A stretch of DNA of 64,000 nt from Physcomitrium patens (taxonomy: Eukaryota > Streptophyta > Bryopsida > Funariales > Funariaceae). Below the pieces are notes generated by a model. That model was not told the origin of the DNA. It worked only from the letters and a program-made list of their open reading frames with translations, and ran no database searches. The translations under genes and the position numbers were made by a program. The stretch covers positions 7,789,399-7,853,398 of the forward strand of contig NC_037264.1 in NCBI RefSeq assembly GCF_000002425.4, in the 5' to 3' direction. Positions 47,403-60,400 of this stretch are shown in pieces. How positions within the stretch are numbered: position 1 is the first letter of the stretch; every line of letters begins with the position of its first letter.

Positions 47403-47639
47403 ATTTATGTCCCTCTACTAATGCAGAAGTCCTTGTTTTGCTTTCGATGATATCTTTAAATTATTTCTTAGTAATAGGTGAGGTTTTGTGCATGTTTCCA
47501 CGTTGTATCATGAATAGAATAATCTTTTTAAAGAACTTTGTATTAAAGTTGTGGACGTCCACTACCATAAAAAAAGTAGCAATGCTCCAAAATGCTATCT
47601 ACTTAATATTGTTATTGGTCATCAGCTACAACTCATGGT

Positions 47640-48300
47640 AGTGGTAGTTGGTATCGATCAAGAAAGTACTTTGACTTGGTATGAAATTCTTTTAATTACA
47701 AAATATAGAAGATTAGATGGACCCGACTCTATTAAATACATGATTTGCCATATCTACATCTTTCTATTTCCAAACAGATAGACAAATAAAGCGTGCAAAT
47801 CAAACCTTGGAAGATATGCTGTAGGCATTTGTAATGGTTCATCATAATGATTGGAATGAATACTTGATGTCTTTGGAGTTTACTTACAATAATAATATTC
47901 AAGCAAGTATCGATTATTCACTATTTTTCTTTAATATTGGTTAGTATCTAATTTTGCCTATAATTCTCCATTATTCTATCAACATCAACAATCTAACAAT
48001 AGAAGAATTTATTTAACAACTTATAAAAATCTTACAATGATCGAGTCTTGAAATAGAGAAAATCATTACTAATAGTGTAATCTTGATACTGTATATCGCC
48101 TACCTTCAGTCAATCACTAACCATCTTAAAATAAGCATATCAATGCATAACTTCTTTCTATTGTGCCTCTTTGGTTAGATTTGAAATAAAACTATTAATG
48201 GTAGTAATTTTTGCCTTATCCCTTGATTCATCGTTTAAGTTTAGCCTTTATTATAAGTTATTTGGTATAGTATGTTATCGCCCTTATTTGTACTCAAGCT
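47640..48300 (+). pseudogene. Integrase remnant of the nested element, in inverted orientation
   Basis: The plus strand reads a decayed integrase with KRANQTLEDML, HHNDWNEYLMSLEFTYNNN and SIDYSLFFFNIG, the familiar region just after the HPQTDGQTE motif, then TIEEFI and a C-terminal part. All other genes of this element read on the minus strand. It contains several stops. Confidence 0.82.
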
Positions 48301-48339
48301 AGATATAAAAAAACTACAATTATTCTTTTCAACAATAAT

Positions 48340-49510
48340 ATCATAATTTCATATTTTTTAGAGACAAATCATGTAGCAAGGGTCAATGGTTAGTCTAAAC
48401 TACTACTAGCTTCCCCAATAGATAGTATCACTATATCTTTGTGGCATGTATAATCACTAATTGTTCTTGATCACATGTGGAGTAATTATACTTTGCCCTT
48501 CTAAGCTTGCGTGATTCATATGCCACAAGTTAAAGGCCCCTATTAAAGTCTTGTTGAAGGACCATTCCAATAGCAAAGTCAAAAGCATCAATGTTAAGTG
48601 TACAAGGAAGGTTAAGATCATACGGTTGCAATATTGGAATAATAATGCTTCCTTCAATTTATCAAAGGTGCTTTGCTGCTTTGGTTTCTATTTAAATGAG
48701 GCATCTTTCTCTAATAGATTTGTTAATAAGGCAATAGTGTAAATAAATCACTGAAAAAAATGGCAATAATATCCAATAAGGCCTAAAGATGAGTAAACTT
48801 CAGAAACATCCTTAGGAATTGGCTAATCTTCTATTGCTTTTATCTTATCTTACTCCATAAACATGCCTTTGGAGGTCATGAAATGTCCCAAAAGTGTGAC
48901 TTCTAACTTCCAAAGTTCACATTTTGATTACTTGCAATAGAAGTGATTATCTCATAGGTGGCACAACACTTCTTATAAGTGTTGTTCATGCTCTTCATAG
49001 ATTTTATTGAATACAAGGATATCATCAATGAAGACAATTACATACTTGTCCAAAAAGTCCTGAAATAATTTATTCATGTGACTTATAAAAGAGGCTGGAG
49101 CATTGGTGAGGCCAAAAAGTAAAATCAACGATTTGAAATGTCTATAGCTCGTACATCTTTTCTTGCAATAGGTGTTTGCCAATAGCTACTCCAAAGATCA
49201 AATTTATTAAAGTTGGTTGCATTTCAAAGTTGGTCAAAAAGATCATATATGCGTAGAAGTGGATATGCATTTTTAACAGTTTGCTTATTGAGGCTTTGAT
49301 AGTCGATGCAAAGGTAAAGTACACCATCTTTCTTAGGTACAAAGAGTATAAGTGCTGTCCATCATGATGTGATTTTTTGAATGAGGCCTTTCTTTAAGAG
49401 TTCATCTTATGTCTTGTATAGCTTTTCAAGTTCTTTTGGTGTTAAGCAATAAATTTGTCAACTTTCGGATTTAGCTCTAAGAAATAGTTCTATTTGAAAG
49501 GAGGCACTTC
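48340..49510 (-). pseudogene. RT and RNase H remnants of the nested element
   Basis: The minus strand reads FGLTNAPASFISHMNKLFQ and the catalytic VFIDDILVF (Y/F-x-DD box) near 49000-49110, then RNase H with FDKLKEALLFQ and, to the left, a segment with YNYSTCDQEQLVIIHA and LLGK near 48400-48490. The sequence differs from elements 1 and 2, so it is another gypsy lineage. Confidence 0.87.
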
Positions 49511-50019
49511 AATCAAGAAGCATGGTATTAGGTAGGTTGGTTGGAAAGTCATCTCGATATTCTCATGTAAGTTGCTTTGTTTATTCTATTCTTTTAGCTA
49601 TCTTATCTACCATTGATGTAAAATTTGAAACCATCATATATATATTGATTGCTTATGCTATATTTGCTTCTTTATAAAAGTCATTTATATGGATAAGTCT
49701 TTGATTGCAAGTTATCTTTTGTCTTCACTTGATATAAGAATATGAAGAATCACCTTGCATCTACCATCTTTGAAAGAGATTATCCTTGCTATCTAATCAA
49801 CTTACTTATTTTCCATCTTTAGCCATGGCATATCAAAGATAACATCATATCTTAGCTTTGTCACTTTGAACTTCTCACTTAAGACATAGGTATCCATCAA
49901 CCTCAAGGTTTTTTCTTCACATGTCTCACTTCATACATTCTTTCGGTTATCTGTAAGGTATATACTTCTTTCCTTGATTGCCTCAGTTTTAATTCCAAGT
50001 CAATCGGCAATTTCAATTG

Positions 50020-51110
50020 AATTGCAATTTTTTGTAGAGCCACAATCTATAAACACTCCACATGGTTCTCCACTTACTACTACCGTTAGATGCACTAGTC
50101 AACTTTTTTTTATAGTTTTTTAAGACCACGCTATTTATTTCTAAGTGATAGTAGCTATCTCTAATACTAGCCATCGATGCTTTTACTTGAAAGCCTCAAT
50201 TTTCTACTTTGTCTCATTATTGACTTGGTGAGTTTTAAGACTTTAAACCTACCTTGTTTTGTTAGTAAATGAATTTTGACGCTTTAGAAAATGTCTGATT
50301 TAATGGACAAGCTCCGAATAATAGAAACACAATATCTTTTGCCTCAATATTTGTTAGCTTTGTGGTATCAATGATCTTTATAGGACATTAATCTCTATTG
50401 GCATTAGTTGTTGTGTCATAATATTAGTTAGCAACATAGGACTTTATACTATAGGTTGTACTCCACAATTTTTGAAATCTATAGCATCAACCCTCTCTAC
50501 AATCCAAATTACCTCTCTGAACATTTGTGGGTTCTTTAACTCCACCTTTTGCTGGACCCTACATTTCAAATCTTGTAGGAATTGATCCATCATCTCCACC
50601 TCCAAAACATTGTCAATTTGGAGATATAGGGATTTGAATCAAGAGACATAATCTTGTATCAACTTTGATTGTATAAGATTTACTAACTGATCGCGTGCTA
50701 TCTTCTCTATATTGATGGGCCGAAATTGATCATAAACTTGATTTCAAACTCATCCTAATGACAAAATCCACCTTGAGCTCCATAGCTTTGAACTCCATGT
50801 CGCCACCAAATGGTTGTTGCATCTCTCAAATAATTGGATGCATATATAATTCCTTCAATAGTATTTGTTCCAGATAATTAGAGGTATTGTTGCATGTTGA
50901 AGAGCCATTGACATACATCTTCTTGTCTTGAAGTCTCAAAGTATGTACTAAGTTTATTCAATTTCAACATAGGAGATATCAACTCCCTTGTCATTGAGGC
51001 TTCTATTTGCCCTTGCAAAGTAGATATTTGGCCTAAGATGTGTTGTATTTGAGCCTCCATGTAGGATTGGTCTGCCATATTTTTCATGATGTAATTTCTT
51101 TGCTGGATTC
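50020..51110 (-). pseudogene. gag and protease remnants of the nested element
   Basis: On the minus strand a gag-like start (MADQSYMEAQIQHILGQIS... LSTYFETSRQEDVCQWLF) at 50878-51087 lies just inside the right LTR. Near 50030-50060 a protease-like FIDCGSTKN replaces the usual DSGST. Both are interrupted by stops. Confidence 0.7.
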
Positions 51111-51259
51111 TACTATTATAATGCCTTCTCTTCTCCCGATTGATTTTTTATGAATAGCTCGTGGTAGCCTCAACATAATACATAGTGTGATAACAAGAAT
51201 TGACCTTGGGCTAGATGATGTCTATTGACATATTACGAAATGAAAATAATTTAAAACTT

Positions 51260-51271
51260 GCTTTGATACTA
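51260..51271 (-). promoter_or_regulatory. tRNA-iMet-type primer-binding site of the nested element
   Basis: On the minus strand TAGTATCAAAGC lies one nt after the LTR. It equals the standard initiator-methionine primer site TGGTATCAGAGC with two G-to-A changes. It contrasts with the first family, which lacks such a site at this position. Confidence 0.8.
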
Positions 51272-51272
51272 A

Positions 51273-51776
51273 TAAAACAAGACCAATCTATCTCATGTGT
51301 CCAAGATCCTTCTAATCCATAGTAACCTAAAACCTTGTCATAAAATAGGACAGACTAGACCAGAACAAAATTGAATAGAATCAAATAAAATAGGACATGA
51401 AAGATAAAATTGAGTAAATAAAAATAAAATAAAATAGAATTGAACAAAAAGATGCAAAATCAAATTTTACTAAGAGAAAGGATTCAAAGCAATATCTGAG
51501 TAGATGTTTGAAAAGATCCTAGCTAATTTCATTTATACCTTATTCTATCACCCTAGACCTTCTAAAATATTCCTAAGTCATAGATTCTACCTAGATAACC
51601 GCCTTAAACCTTTTTTTTTAAAGATCCTATAGTGGACCTTATTTAGATAATCATCCTAAATTTTTTGTAAAATGTTCCATGGTAGATCTTACCTAGTCAA
51701 CTAACCTAACCTCAAATTCTAGAAACTTCCTTGGTTCTAACTATCTATACAATTATCTTATCTATATCCTATTACA
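51273..51776 (-). repeat. 5' LTR of the nested element
   Basis: 504 bp, shorter than its partner by about 60 bp. Transcription would run to the left. Confidence 0.85.
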
Positions 51777-54700
51777 TTTCGAATGTATAATCATCACTCA
51801 AAATAAAATAAATTATTCTTAAATTCAAATTTAGAAGAATCTTGAAACTTGAAAGAATTATTTTTAATATCATGAAAAAACAAATCAAATGATATACTCA
51901 ATTTAACTTGCTTGAGAAAAGTTGAATCAACAATCAATGTTGATTTTATTTCTTAAAAATAAAAGTGCTCCAACTTCAAGAGAGTTATTTTTTGTTGATT
52001 AAAAGATGTATCTCCTTCTTTTGGTACAAGATAAGAATATGTAGAAAGGATGTCTAACAAATCTTATTGTTTTTTGGGTTAATAAGTGATCTTGAAATCA
52101 AATCTTAATAAAAACATGTTCCAATGGCTTTAGAAATGATTCAAAATACATATTGACATGAAGTACTCGAGACTCTTGTGATTTACATATATGGTAGTTG
52201 GACTCAAAGTACCTTCTAAATAATGATGCTATTCTTAAAATAAATTCATGATTGTAAAAAGCTATTTGTTGTAATTTTTGTAGTTAATCTTAAGTACTTA
52301 AAATTTATTGGAATAAAAAGCTACTGCAGATAGTTTGTCATCTATTCTCATTTGTGACAATATTGCATATGAAAAAAAGTTTGATGTATCTATTTTTATA
52401 AAAATTATCTTAAAAAAGTTAAAGCAATATAAAATTAGTACATAAGTAAATTCCTTCTTCAAAGCATCAAATAATGCTTAGGCTTCTTTATTCTATTGAA
52501 GTTTATATTTACAAGTTAAATGTGTAAGTAGACTTACAACTTGAAAAAAGTTCTTGATAAAAATTTGATAATAATTAGCAAAGTCCAAAAAACATTGTAC
52601 ATCTCTTATTATTTTTAAATCTTTAAATCTATGATAGTCTAGATCTTCTTTGAATCTATCTTAGGCCTTTTTTTTGGAAATAATATATTCTAAAAAATCA
52701 ACTTGAGTATAGTAGAATATACACTTTTTCATCTTGACATATAATCCTACATCTCTAAGTTTTTGTAATACATGATGAATATGAAGTTCATCTTTTTATG
52801 TATTCTGAGAGTAGATTAAAATATTGTCTAAATAGTAGACAATAAAATTATCAAAAAAATCTTGAAAAGTATCATTCATACAATGTTGAAAAGTAGCTAA
52901 TGCATTTGTGAGTCCAAAAGATATAGAATTATATTTGAAATATCCATACTTAGTTCAAAAATTAATCTTTTATTTTATTTTATTTTTGATATAGACCAAG
53001 TTATATATTCATTGTAGATTTATTTTTGTATAGATCTTTGATTGATTAAATTGATAAAAAATTCTTAAAATCAAAGATAGAAAATACCTATTCTTGATGG
53101 TGATCTTGTTAAATCCTTGATAGTCTATGTATATCCATAGAGATCTATTTTTTTTTCTTCACAATTAAGATAAAAGCTCATGTTAGAGATTTTGAATGGC
53201 ATATGAAATTTTTGGCTAAGTTTTCATCAATATATTCTAATAGTAGAGCCAACTCATTCTGCGATAAGCTAAAGATTAGCCTAAATGGTAGTTGAGTTAT
53301 TTCTTGTAGATCAATTGAATAATTATAAGATCAATACTTTGAAAGAATATTTATATTTTTCTTTTAAACATGTCTTGGAAATCTTAATATTGACTAAGAG
53401 TACTACTTGACATCTTTTCACCATCAAAAATAGATATTATATATATAACAAAAAATGATCCTTCATTTGCATCATATATAAAAGCTCTTGAATTTATTAG
53501 TAAGGATTTAGATGTATTAAACTTATGTATTTTTAATTGACTAATAGAATTTTGAATAAAACTACAAAAAATGTCAAGGTTACAAGAAATTAAATCTATT
53601 TGAAGATTATACTTTTTTAATCATAATTATTTTAAAATAATCGGATTGGAGTGAGATCTTATTACTCTATTATGATCTTAAATTGTTGCATCTAAAAGAG
53701 AAATTTCATGGATAATATCTCTAAAAAATAACAAATGACCATCTATGACTTTTACATATAGAAGTTTAATTTTTTTAACTAAAAATATTTCTTATTTTTA
53801 GATAGAGTCTTTATCTATAACTTAAATTAAGAATCATGAATAATACAAAGACTTTGTAATTTTTAGGTCTTAAACATACATTTATTATTTAACAAGATGA
53901 AGGAACTAAAGAAAAAATGAAATCTTTACTAGATGTTGTATATGATTCTAGCTGTATGGTTCCTATTGTAGCTAAAAAAACTTGTTTTTTGATATATTAT
54001 CTTTTTTAGCAATCAATCTCTTCATTTTGTGATTTCATTGCTTTTTAAAACAATGTTGAACAATGTGCTTAGCTTCTCCATAATATAAGCACAAATTCCT
54101 TTAATGACATTAAATCTTTTCTTACTTTGTGACAAATTTAAAACGTATTGTATCAATTTGCATTGGTTCTAGGCTTGATGAATAAGTTTATGAAAACTTA
54201 GGAGTTGCCATGATTACTTGACTTATTTCTCTTTAGCCAAATCTTTATTTTTGATGTCTTTTAAATAATACCTTTAATGTTATCTTTCAATCCATATTAA
54301 AATTGAATGATAAAAGCTTTGTCACAAGCAAAGTTTCAAAATTCAACAATATATATGGTAGCTAATTGTGATCTTTGTTATAAAGATAATAGTTTGATCT
54401 TTTCTACTCTTTCTTGATCACTTTTTCCAAATGTAGAAATAAACACTTCTAAGAATAAATTCAAATCATAAAAGAGTCGTGAATAATTTTCCATCAAAGG
54501 TATAAATTAAGAAAGAGCACTTCCAGATAGAAGTGTGTATATGAACCTAACTGTAATAAATCCATTAGAATATTAGAAAGGATGCAACGTTAAATAGAAC
54601 TTGAGTTATTGTAAAAATCCTTGAAATATTGATCTTGTTCCATCAAACTTCTTAAGTATATTAATACTTGTTCTCATCACACTTGTAGAAAGAAGACTTC

Positions 54701-55169
54701 ATAAATTTGGTTATAAGGACAATTAGCTTGTTTCTCTTAATTGCACAACTTTTTGACATAGACACTAAACTTCTTCTATATGTGTAAGAATAATATTTTC
54801 ATGGTTGGTGTTAGACATGTATGAAATTTTTATTCTAAAAATATTGACAAGCTTGTGAATTTGTGATAGTTGCAAATATATTTTTACTTCCACCAAGTGT
54901 AGCATCTATGATCTTTCATTCTATTTCAAATAACTTAATAAATTTGCAAGTCAAATTAGAGGAAGATAATCTATAATCTCTAATGTCATATAAGAATTTC
55001 CACAAACATGGATAATTCACTCACTTTAAAGAAAAAATTAGTGCTAAAAGATTAAACTATTTGTTTAAAGGTGGGTAGTCCTCAATATTTAAAACACAAA
55101 AATAAAAGTGGAATAATTCACTCACTTCTAAAACAAGATGAGAACAATGAATTAACACTCTTATCAAAC
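51777..55169 (-). pseudogene. gag, protease and RT remnants of the old element
   Basis: On the minus strand the RT region still reads DVQCFLDFANYYQIFIKNF near 52550-52620 and FGLTNALATFQHCMNDTF near 52860-52920. The gag knuckle lies near 54035-54100. Numerous stops and short deletions are present. The right part of pol ends at the position matching LYIPE, where the nested element cuts in. Confidence 0.82.
55157..55167 (-). promoter_or_regulatory. Primer-site remnant of the old element
   Basis: On the minus strand TTGATAAGAGT lies 2 nt after the LTR, one C-to-T change away from the site in elements 1 and 2. Its partner ACTCTTGTCAA is intact in the adjacent LTR (complement of 55333-55343). Confidence 0.65.
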
Positions 55170-55707
55170 TGACAAGGATATTTATCTCAAAAAAAAAGTC
55201 TCAATACACTCTTGTGTTACTTAAAAAGACTAAAAGATTACTCAAAGATGGTAATATATTGAATTAGAATGGTTATTGCTAAAGACAAAAAGACTAGAAA
55301 GTCTTGAAATAAAATTAAGGACTAAAAAGGCTTTGACAAGAGTGAAGAAGGCTTCACTCTTGCCTCTATATATACTATTTAATTAAGAGCTATACATCAA
55401 TGTTCTATAGGACTTCCAATACATATTGACTTTGTTAGACATATGTCTTAACTTACAAGGCAAGTTTTTTTATATGTGCACTAAATAATTATCTTGTTAC
55501 ATAAGCTATCAACACATTTGACATGTGGTTAAGTTATTGACCAAGTTTCTAATCTACTAATCAACTATAAATATGTGTACAATCAAAGCTGCATCTATGA
55601 AGCTTCTACAAAGCTTTTTTAGAAGATAATATGAAATTAGTCTAAATTTATCTAATTCTACCTAATCATATAGATAATTATTGGAATAAATATGTATGTG
55701 CATGGCA
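55170..55707 (-). repeat. 5' LTR of the old minus-strand element
   Basis: About 538 bp with TATA (minus strand, about 55374-55365), stem-loop, and the conserved 11 nt at 55333-55343. Ends at CATGGCA (55701-55707), the decayed complement of the LTR start. Confidence 0.88.
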
Positions 55708-56040
55708 ATTTTATGATAAATATTGATAATCCATGGTAATACATGATTACACATATAACATAAGGAGATTCACATGGAAATTAAAACAAAAACTAAATAA
55801 GGTGAATGTAAAAAATAAAATAGCAAAGGGATGAATATTAAATTGAATATTATAAAAATAATAATTATACTAATAATTTAGAAGGATTCAACAAATAAAA
55901 ATAAAATACATCAGATTATTCTAAAAAAATCATAAATAAGTCTATAAATTTTTTGGAATACATATGCATTAGTGACAATGATAGTTTTCTGTTAAGATAT
56001 TGATGCTTTCAAATCTGCTAAAAGTTAAATTAGGGCAACG
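55708..56040. other. AT-rich edge of the repeat block
   Basis: Short AT-rich stretch; nothing recognisable. Composition changes to GC-rich at about 56040. Confidence 0.5.
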
Positions 56041-57453
56041 TGGCACTCAAAGAAAATTTGTACCACACGGAGAAGAATACACACACAATAACGAGAGCAT
56101 ACGGAATCCGTTCGTAGTCATAGCCAGAATACGGTCCTCGATGCGCCTGACTCCGGCTCCCCACCGGGTTTCATGAAGGGGGGGGGACCCTGCCCCGCCC
56201 GTTATCCAGCATGCGTTCACACTGCAGCGTCCCCAGCACCTTCCTGCCCTTCCTCGACACGGTGCCCAGATTACGTACGTCCGTCTAATCGTCCGTCCGT
56301 CCGTCCGTCCGTTTTGCATCCGTCCAAGCTCACCCGAAGGCAACGGAAACGGTGACGGCGACCGGGGGGGGGGGTCATGGTCTTGGGAGGGATGCCTCCG
56401 AAGCTTCGGAGCAGACACTGCGATTCACCGAATTTCAGAGGGAGGGAAGGGTCTTGGTCGTGCAGTTGAAACCGAGTGGTGTGATGACTCTGGGGGTCAT
56501 GGCATTGTTGACAAGGGGCCATGCAATCCGAGACACGCCGTGCTCGCAGAGTAGTAAATGGTACAGGGATGGAATTTAGCTTCAGTTTCCTCGCCCTGTT
56601 TACCAGGTGTCGGCGCATTCGATCCGCAATTATTTTCTCGCTGTAGTTTATATTGGCGTGGAAGAGATGGAGTTTGTCTCGGTTTTTTTTCTTGTAGTTA
56701 GGTTGCTGCCCTGAGACTGGTGGGGCGTCCTTGTGCATGCTGCGCGATGTTCCTCGAGTGCGGAGCTCTTAACAGCGTTTGAAAACTCCGTGAAGTTGCT
56801 GAGTATTTGTTTGGGTGACGGGAGGGCATACGATCGTCTGCTTGAGAGATGGGTCAGTTTCGTTGAGAGATACCTCAGGGGCTCTGTTTCGAGATTTCCA
56901 GCGCATGCGAGGTTGAGACACGTTTAGTGGAGAATTGGGTGACTTTTGGGGGCGAAGGGGGGGGGGGATTAATTGAGCTGTTTTTTGAGTGTGGAGTAAA
57001 ACACCTTGAAAGAAGAAGCTCTACATGTTGTTTCGAACATTTTGTTAGTTTTGATTGCTGAACTTTCCGAGCAGACCGGAGTTCGTATGATTCTCTCGCC
57101 CTTTGAGTTGGAGTAGAAGATTTAGGGGTTTTGGATTCTTTTAAACACAGTCTGTATTGGAGCAGGTAGCACATAGTCTTAACATGGAGGCTGAGGAGCA
57201 AAATTGAAATCAATCGGCGGGTAAAACAACATCACTAGAATTTGAACCTGTAGAACCGAGGCTCAAAGGCAGGGTTAGAAAGAGGAGACTGACAACTTGA
57301 GAGGTGGATTGATTGATTGAACCAAGCCCAAGGGACACCATATACTCTTTTTGTAAATATTTTTTCCCAGAGAGACAAACCTAAAGGTGAACTTTGACCA
57401 GCGCTTGTTGAGTACCTAGTGAATGTTGGAAACCAGTGTAGAATTACATCAAA
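56041..57453 (+). promoter_or_regulatory. Upstream region of the LRR receptor kinase gene
   Basis: GC-rich DNA with three G runs of nine or more (near 56178, 56364, 56958) and a CCGT microsatellite (about 56279-56313) like that at 1727-1743. No coding domain was found; frames on both strands overlap each other. The part nearest 57453 is presumably the 5' leader of the kinase gene. Confidence 0.4.
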
Positions 57454-60400
57454 ATGGTGAGAAGTGGTATCCGCTTCGTCTTTAAGCGTTCAGGGCTTGC
57501 AGCGCCGTTTCTGTATCTCCTATTCATGAGTTGCGCCCTGGCTGTGGCAACTTGCGGGTCTGAGGCTATGTCGGATGGAGCGTCCATGTCACAGGTCTCT
57601 CATATGAAGATGGGAGTAGCCAACACCAGGAGAGAGCTTGCGAATAACACTACAGTAAGCAGCTGCACCTCTTAGACCTCACGTATCTTCAGATGAAGGC
57701 AGGCATCCATGGCACATTGGGGTTGGTAATGGATTTGGGTCTTTTCCAGAGTTGGAGAGAACGAAAACTGAAAATTTTGTGTGCTGTTCGGGATGAAAGT
57801 AAAAAATTCAACATTAAATAATTTTTACAAAAATCTCCCCGGAGTGGGTTTACATATTGCTCAGCTTCAGTTGAATTATTTAATTTCTTTGTTTAATTTT
57901 ATGAAATGGGCATTGATTCAACCAGCAGTTTACCGAGTCTGGAGGAGATTGTACGTACCTCAATGATTTTGTCAGACCTGCGTTGAGAGGATTTTACATG
58001 GGAAAAGATACTCACTTCAGTACCACATAGCTCAAAGTTTTAGTCTTAATCCTTTTATCTGTTTTCACGCAGACCTTGAACTCGACGCAATCATTGCAAG
58101 AGGATGCTGACGTCCTTTTACAATTCAAGGCGGCCATTACAAGTGACCCTTCAAATGTTACCTGGTACTGGAAACCACAAGGTAGGCTGCAAAGGATTAA
58201 TCCCTGCAGACCTTGGGTGGGGATTACGTGCACAAGAAGAAGAGTAACAGGAATCAACCTCTACAATCAAAGCCTCGAGGGCAGTCTTATTTCGGCGCTG
58301 GGGCGTCTCTCACGGTTGCAAACTCTCAATCTGTCGACTAATCAGTTTTCAGGTGAAATCCCCTCCGAGCTTGGCTTGGCCTCCGACTTGGAGATTCTCG
58401 ACATCCGGAGTAACAACCTGACGGGTGCTTTGCCGCCTTCACTTGGAGATTTAACGAACCTCACTTCGCTTGTTGTATCCAACAACAATTTGGCGGGGAT
58501 TATTCCAACCTCGATTGGCGGCCTTCTGAGTTTAAGAAATATGAATTTGTCTGGAAATAGTTTCTCGGGTACATTGCCTTCTTCACTTGGTCAACTTAAT
58601 CGCCTGGAGACCTTACACATTGCGGGAAATAATCTTACTGGAATGATCCCACAAAATCTCACGGCCTGCACCGCACTTCAGGATATTGATTTGAGTAACA
58701 ACAATATCAGTGGCTTCATTCCGTTTCAAAACATGAAAAATTTGACCTCGCTTCATTTGCAAAACAATATCCTGGAGGGGAACATCTTGAACATTACCAC
58801 ATTTCCTATTTTGGAAGATCTCGATTTGACAAATAACCGCTTGGGCGGTGAGATTCCGCAGAACATTGGTATAGTTACATTGAAAAAGAATCTCCTTCTT
58901 GCGCGGAACAACCTCACTGGGAGTATTCCGGACGGGATTGGCGAGTTGAGCTTGGTTGAGCGGATTGATCTTTCTGCGAATAAACTTTCAGGCAGTATCC
59001 CCGAGGCCATAAGCAAGTGCATCAGTTTGATCGAACTAACCGTTGCGAGCAACAGTTTGACGGGGAACTTTTCTGTGCCTGTTGGTGCATTTCCTAATCT
59101 GATGAAACTCAATGTTTCTCATAACTCGCTCAATGCTTCCCTCCCAACTCTCGACCATTTGCTAAATCTCAAGGTATTCGACGGATCTTTCAACGACTTC
59201 GTCGGTGAAGTCCCAAGCACATTTGTGAACTTCCCCTCGCTCGTACATTTAAATGTCTCTTCGAATCGCCTATCAGGGGAACTGCCTTTCTTCGCCAGCC
59301 ATGACAGCGTCGGGGCACAAAGTTTTCTCAACAATTCGGAGCTGTGTGGAAGTATTCTGGATAAATCATGCGGCTCGAGCAAGATTGCAACCAGCACGAT
59401 CATTTATATTGTGCTTGGGAGTGTGGCAGGATTACTAGCACTAGTGTCAATAGCGTCCTTCATTGTTTCTTGCAGAGGACGGAAACGGAAGGGTAGCAGA
59501 AACTCAGCGCAAATTTCTGCCGAGCTTCAATTGAAGCTTTCAGCGGAAGAAATTTTGACCGCCACGAACAGGTTTAGCAACGAAAATTACATAGGCGAAG
59601 GCAAATTGAGTACCGTTTACAAAGGAGTTCTCCCAGACCAGACCGTCGTCGCTGTAAAGAGGCTTGCCATAACCAGTGCTGAAGGAGAAGATGCAGAAAA
59701 CAAATTGAATGCGGAACTTGAATCGCTGGGGCACATCCGCCACCGAAGTTTGGTGAAAGTTTTGGGATATTGCTCGAGTCCAGATGTGAAGGCACTGGTG
59801 CTCGATTACATGCCCAATGGCAGCCTAGAGTCCTTGCTACATCCCCTTCAGAACGCCGAAGTAATTCAAGCTTTTGACTGGACGGCGCGGTTTAATATAG
59901 CCGTAGAAGTCGCTGAGGGAATAAGGTACCTACATCACGAAAGCCGTAACCCAGTTGTGCATGGTGACGTGAAACCGAGCAATATTCTTATCGACGCGAA
60001 AATGGAAGCAAAGATTGGTGATTTTGAAGTTGCTAGGATTTTGACCCAACAGCGAGCTAGTCCCTCAATGGGGATCACCACCCCTAATGGTTACACACCT
60101 CCTGGTAAGCATCAGCAGTCTATCTGCTCTATTACTTCGTTAACTACGATGACTAGTGCCTGGGTAGAAAAAGTTGTAGATTGGACGTTCGTGGTGTTTC
60201 TGGCTCATAGCAAAGTTGGTGACGCATGTAATAGATTGATTACCGACTCTTCGTTTCTAACCAATTTGACTTCGTCTATGTCTTTAACAGACGTTTGGGA
60301 ATCAGGAGTTCCAAGCAAGAAGGGCGATGTGTACAGTTTCGGAATCGTTATGTTGGAAATGATATCTGGAAGGAGTCCAGACAGACTCGAACCAGCGCAA

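Larger units (their letters stand above)
46837..51776 (-). mobile_element. Nested Ty3/gypsy element of a second lineage, decayed
   Basis: LTRs at 46837-47402 and 51273-51776 are direct repeats of each other and unrelated to the first family. On the minus strand the element begins TGTAATAGG and ends TGTTTCA (decayed to TGTTTTA at the right). After the right LTR come a tRNA-type primer site, then gag, protease, RT and RNase H in normal order on the minus strand. The integrase block at about 47420-48300 reads on the plus strand instead. It inserted into pol of the older element. Clean target duplications were not found; flanks are TTTGA and TTTCG. Confidence 0.85.
45345..55707 (-). mobile_element. 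Old decayed chromovirus of the same family, minus strand, split by a nested element
   Basis: Two LTRs in the same orientation (45345-45881 and 55170-55707) align with those of elements 1 and 2 read on the minus strand. Between them lie, from right to left, a gag remnant with a CCHC-like segment near 54035-54100, RT remnants near 52550-53000, and integrase at 46300-46836. A 4.9-kb foreign element interrupts pol between the residues matching LYIPE and EGEARLRVLQ. Without the insert it would be about 5.4 kb, roughly 950 bp shorter than elements 1 and 2. Part of that gap is the absent extra frame: pol ends at 45949-45951, only 67 bp from the 3' LTR. C-to-T decay is pervasive. Confidence 0.9.

Noticed and set aside
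48551..48742. Plus-strand 63-codon frame
   Set aside because: Antisense to decayed RNase H of the nested element.
60105..60290. Kinase gene read through as one long exon
   Set aside because: The insert disrupts the activation segment and is bounded by good GT-AG signals; splicing gives the expected spacing before KKGDVYSFG.
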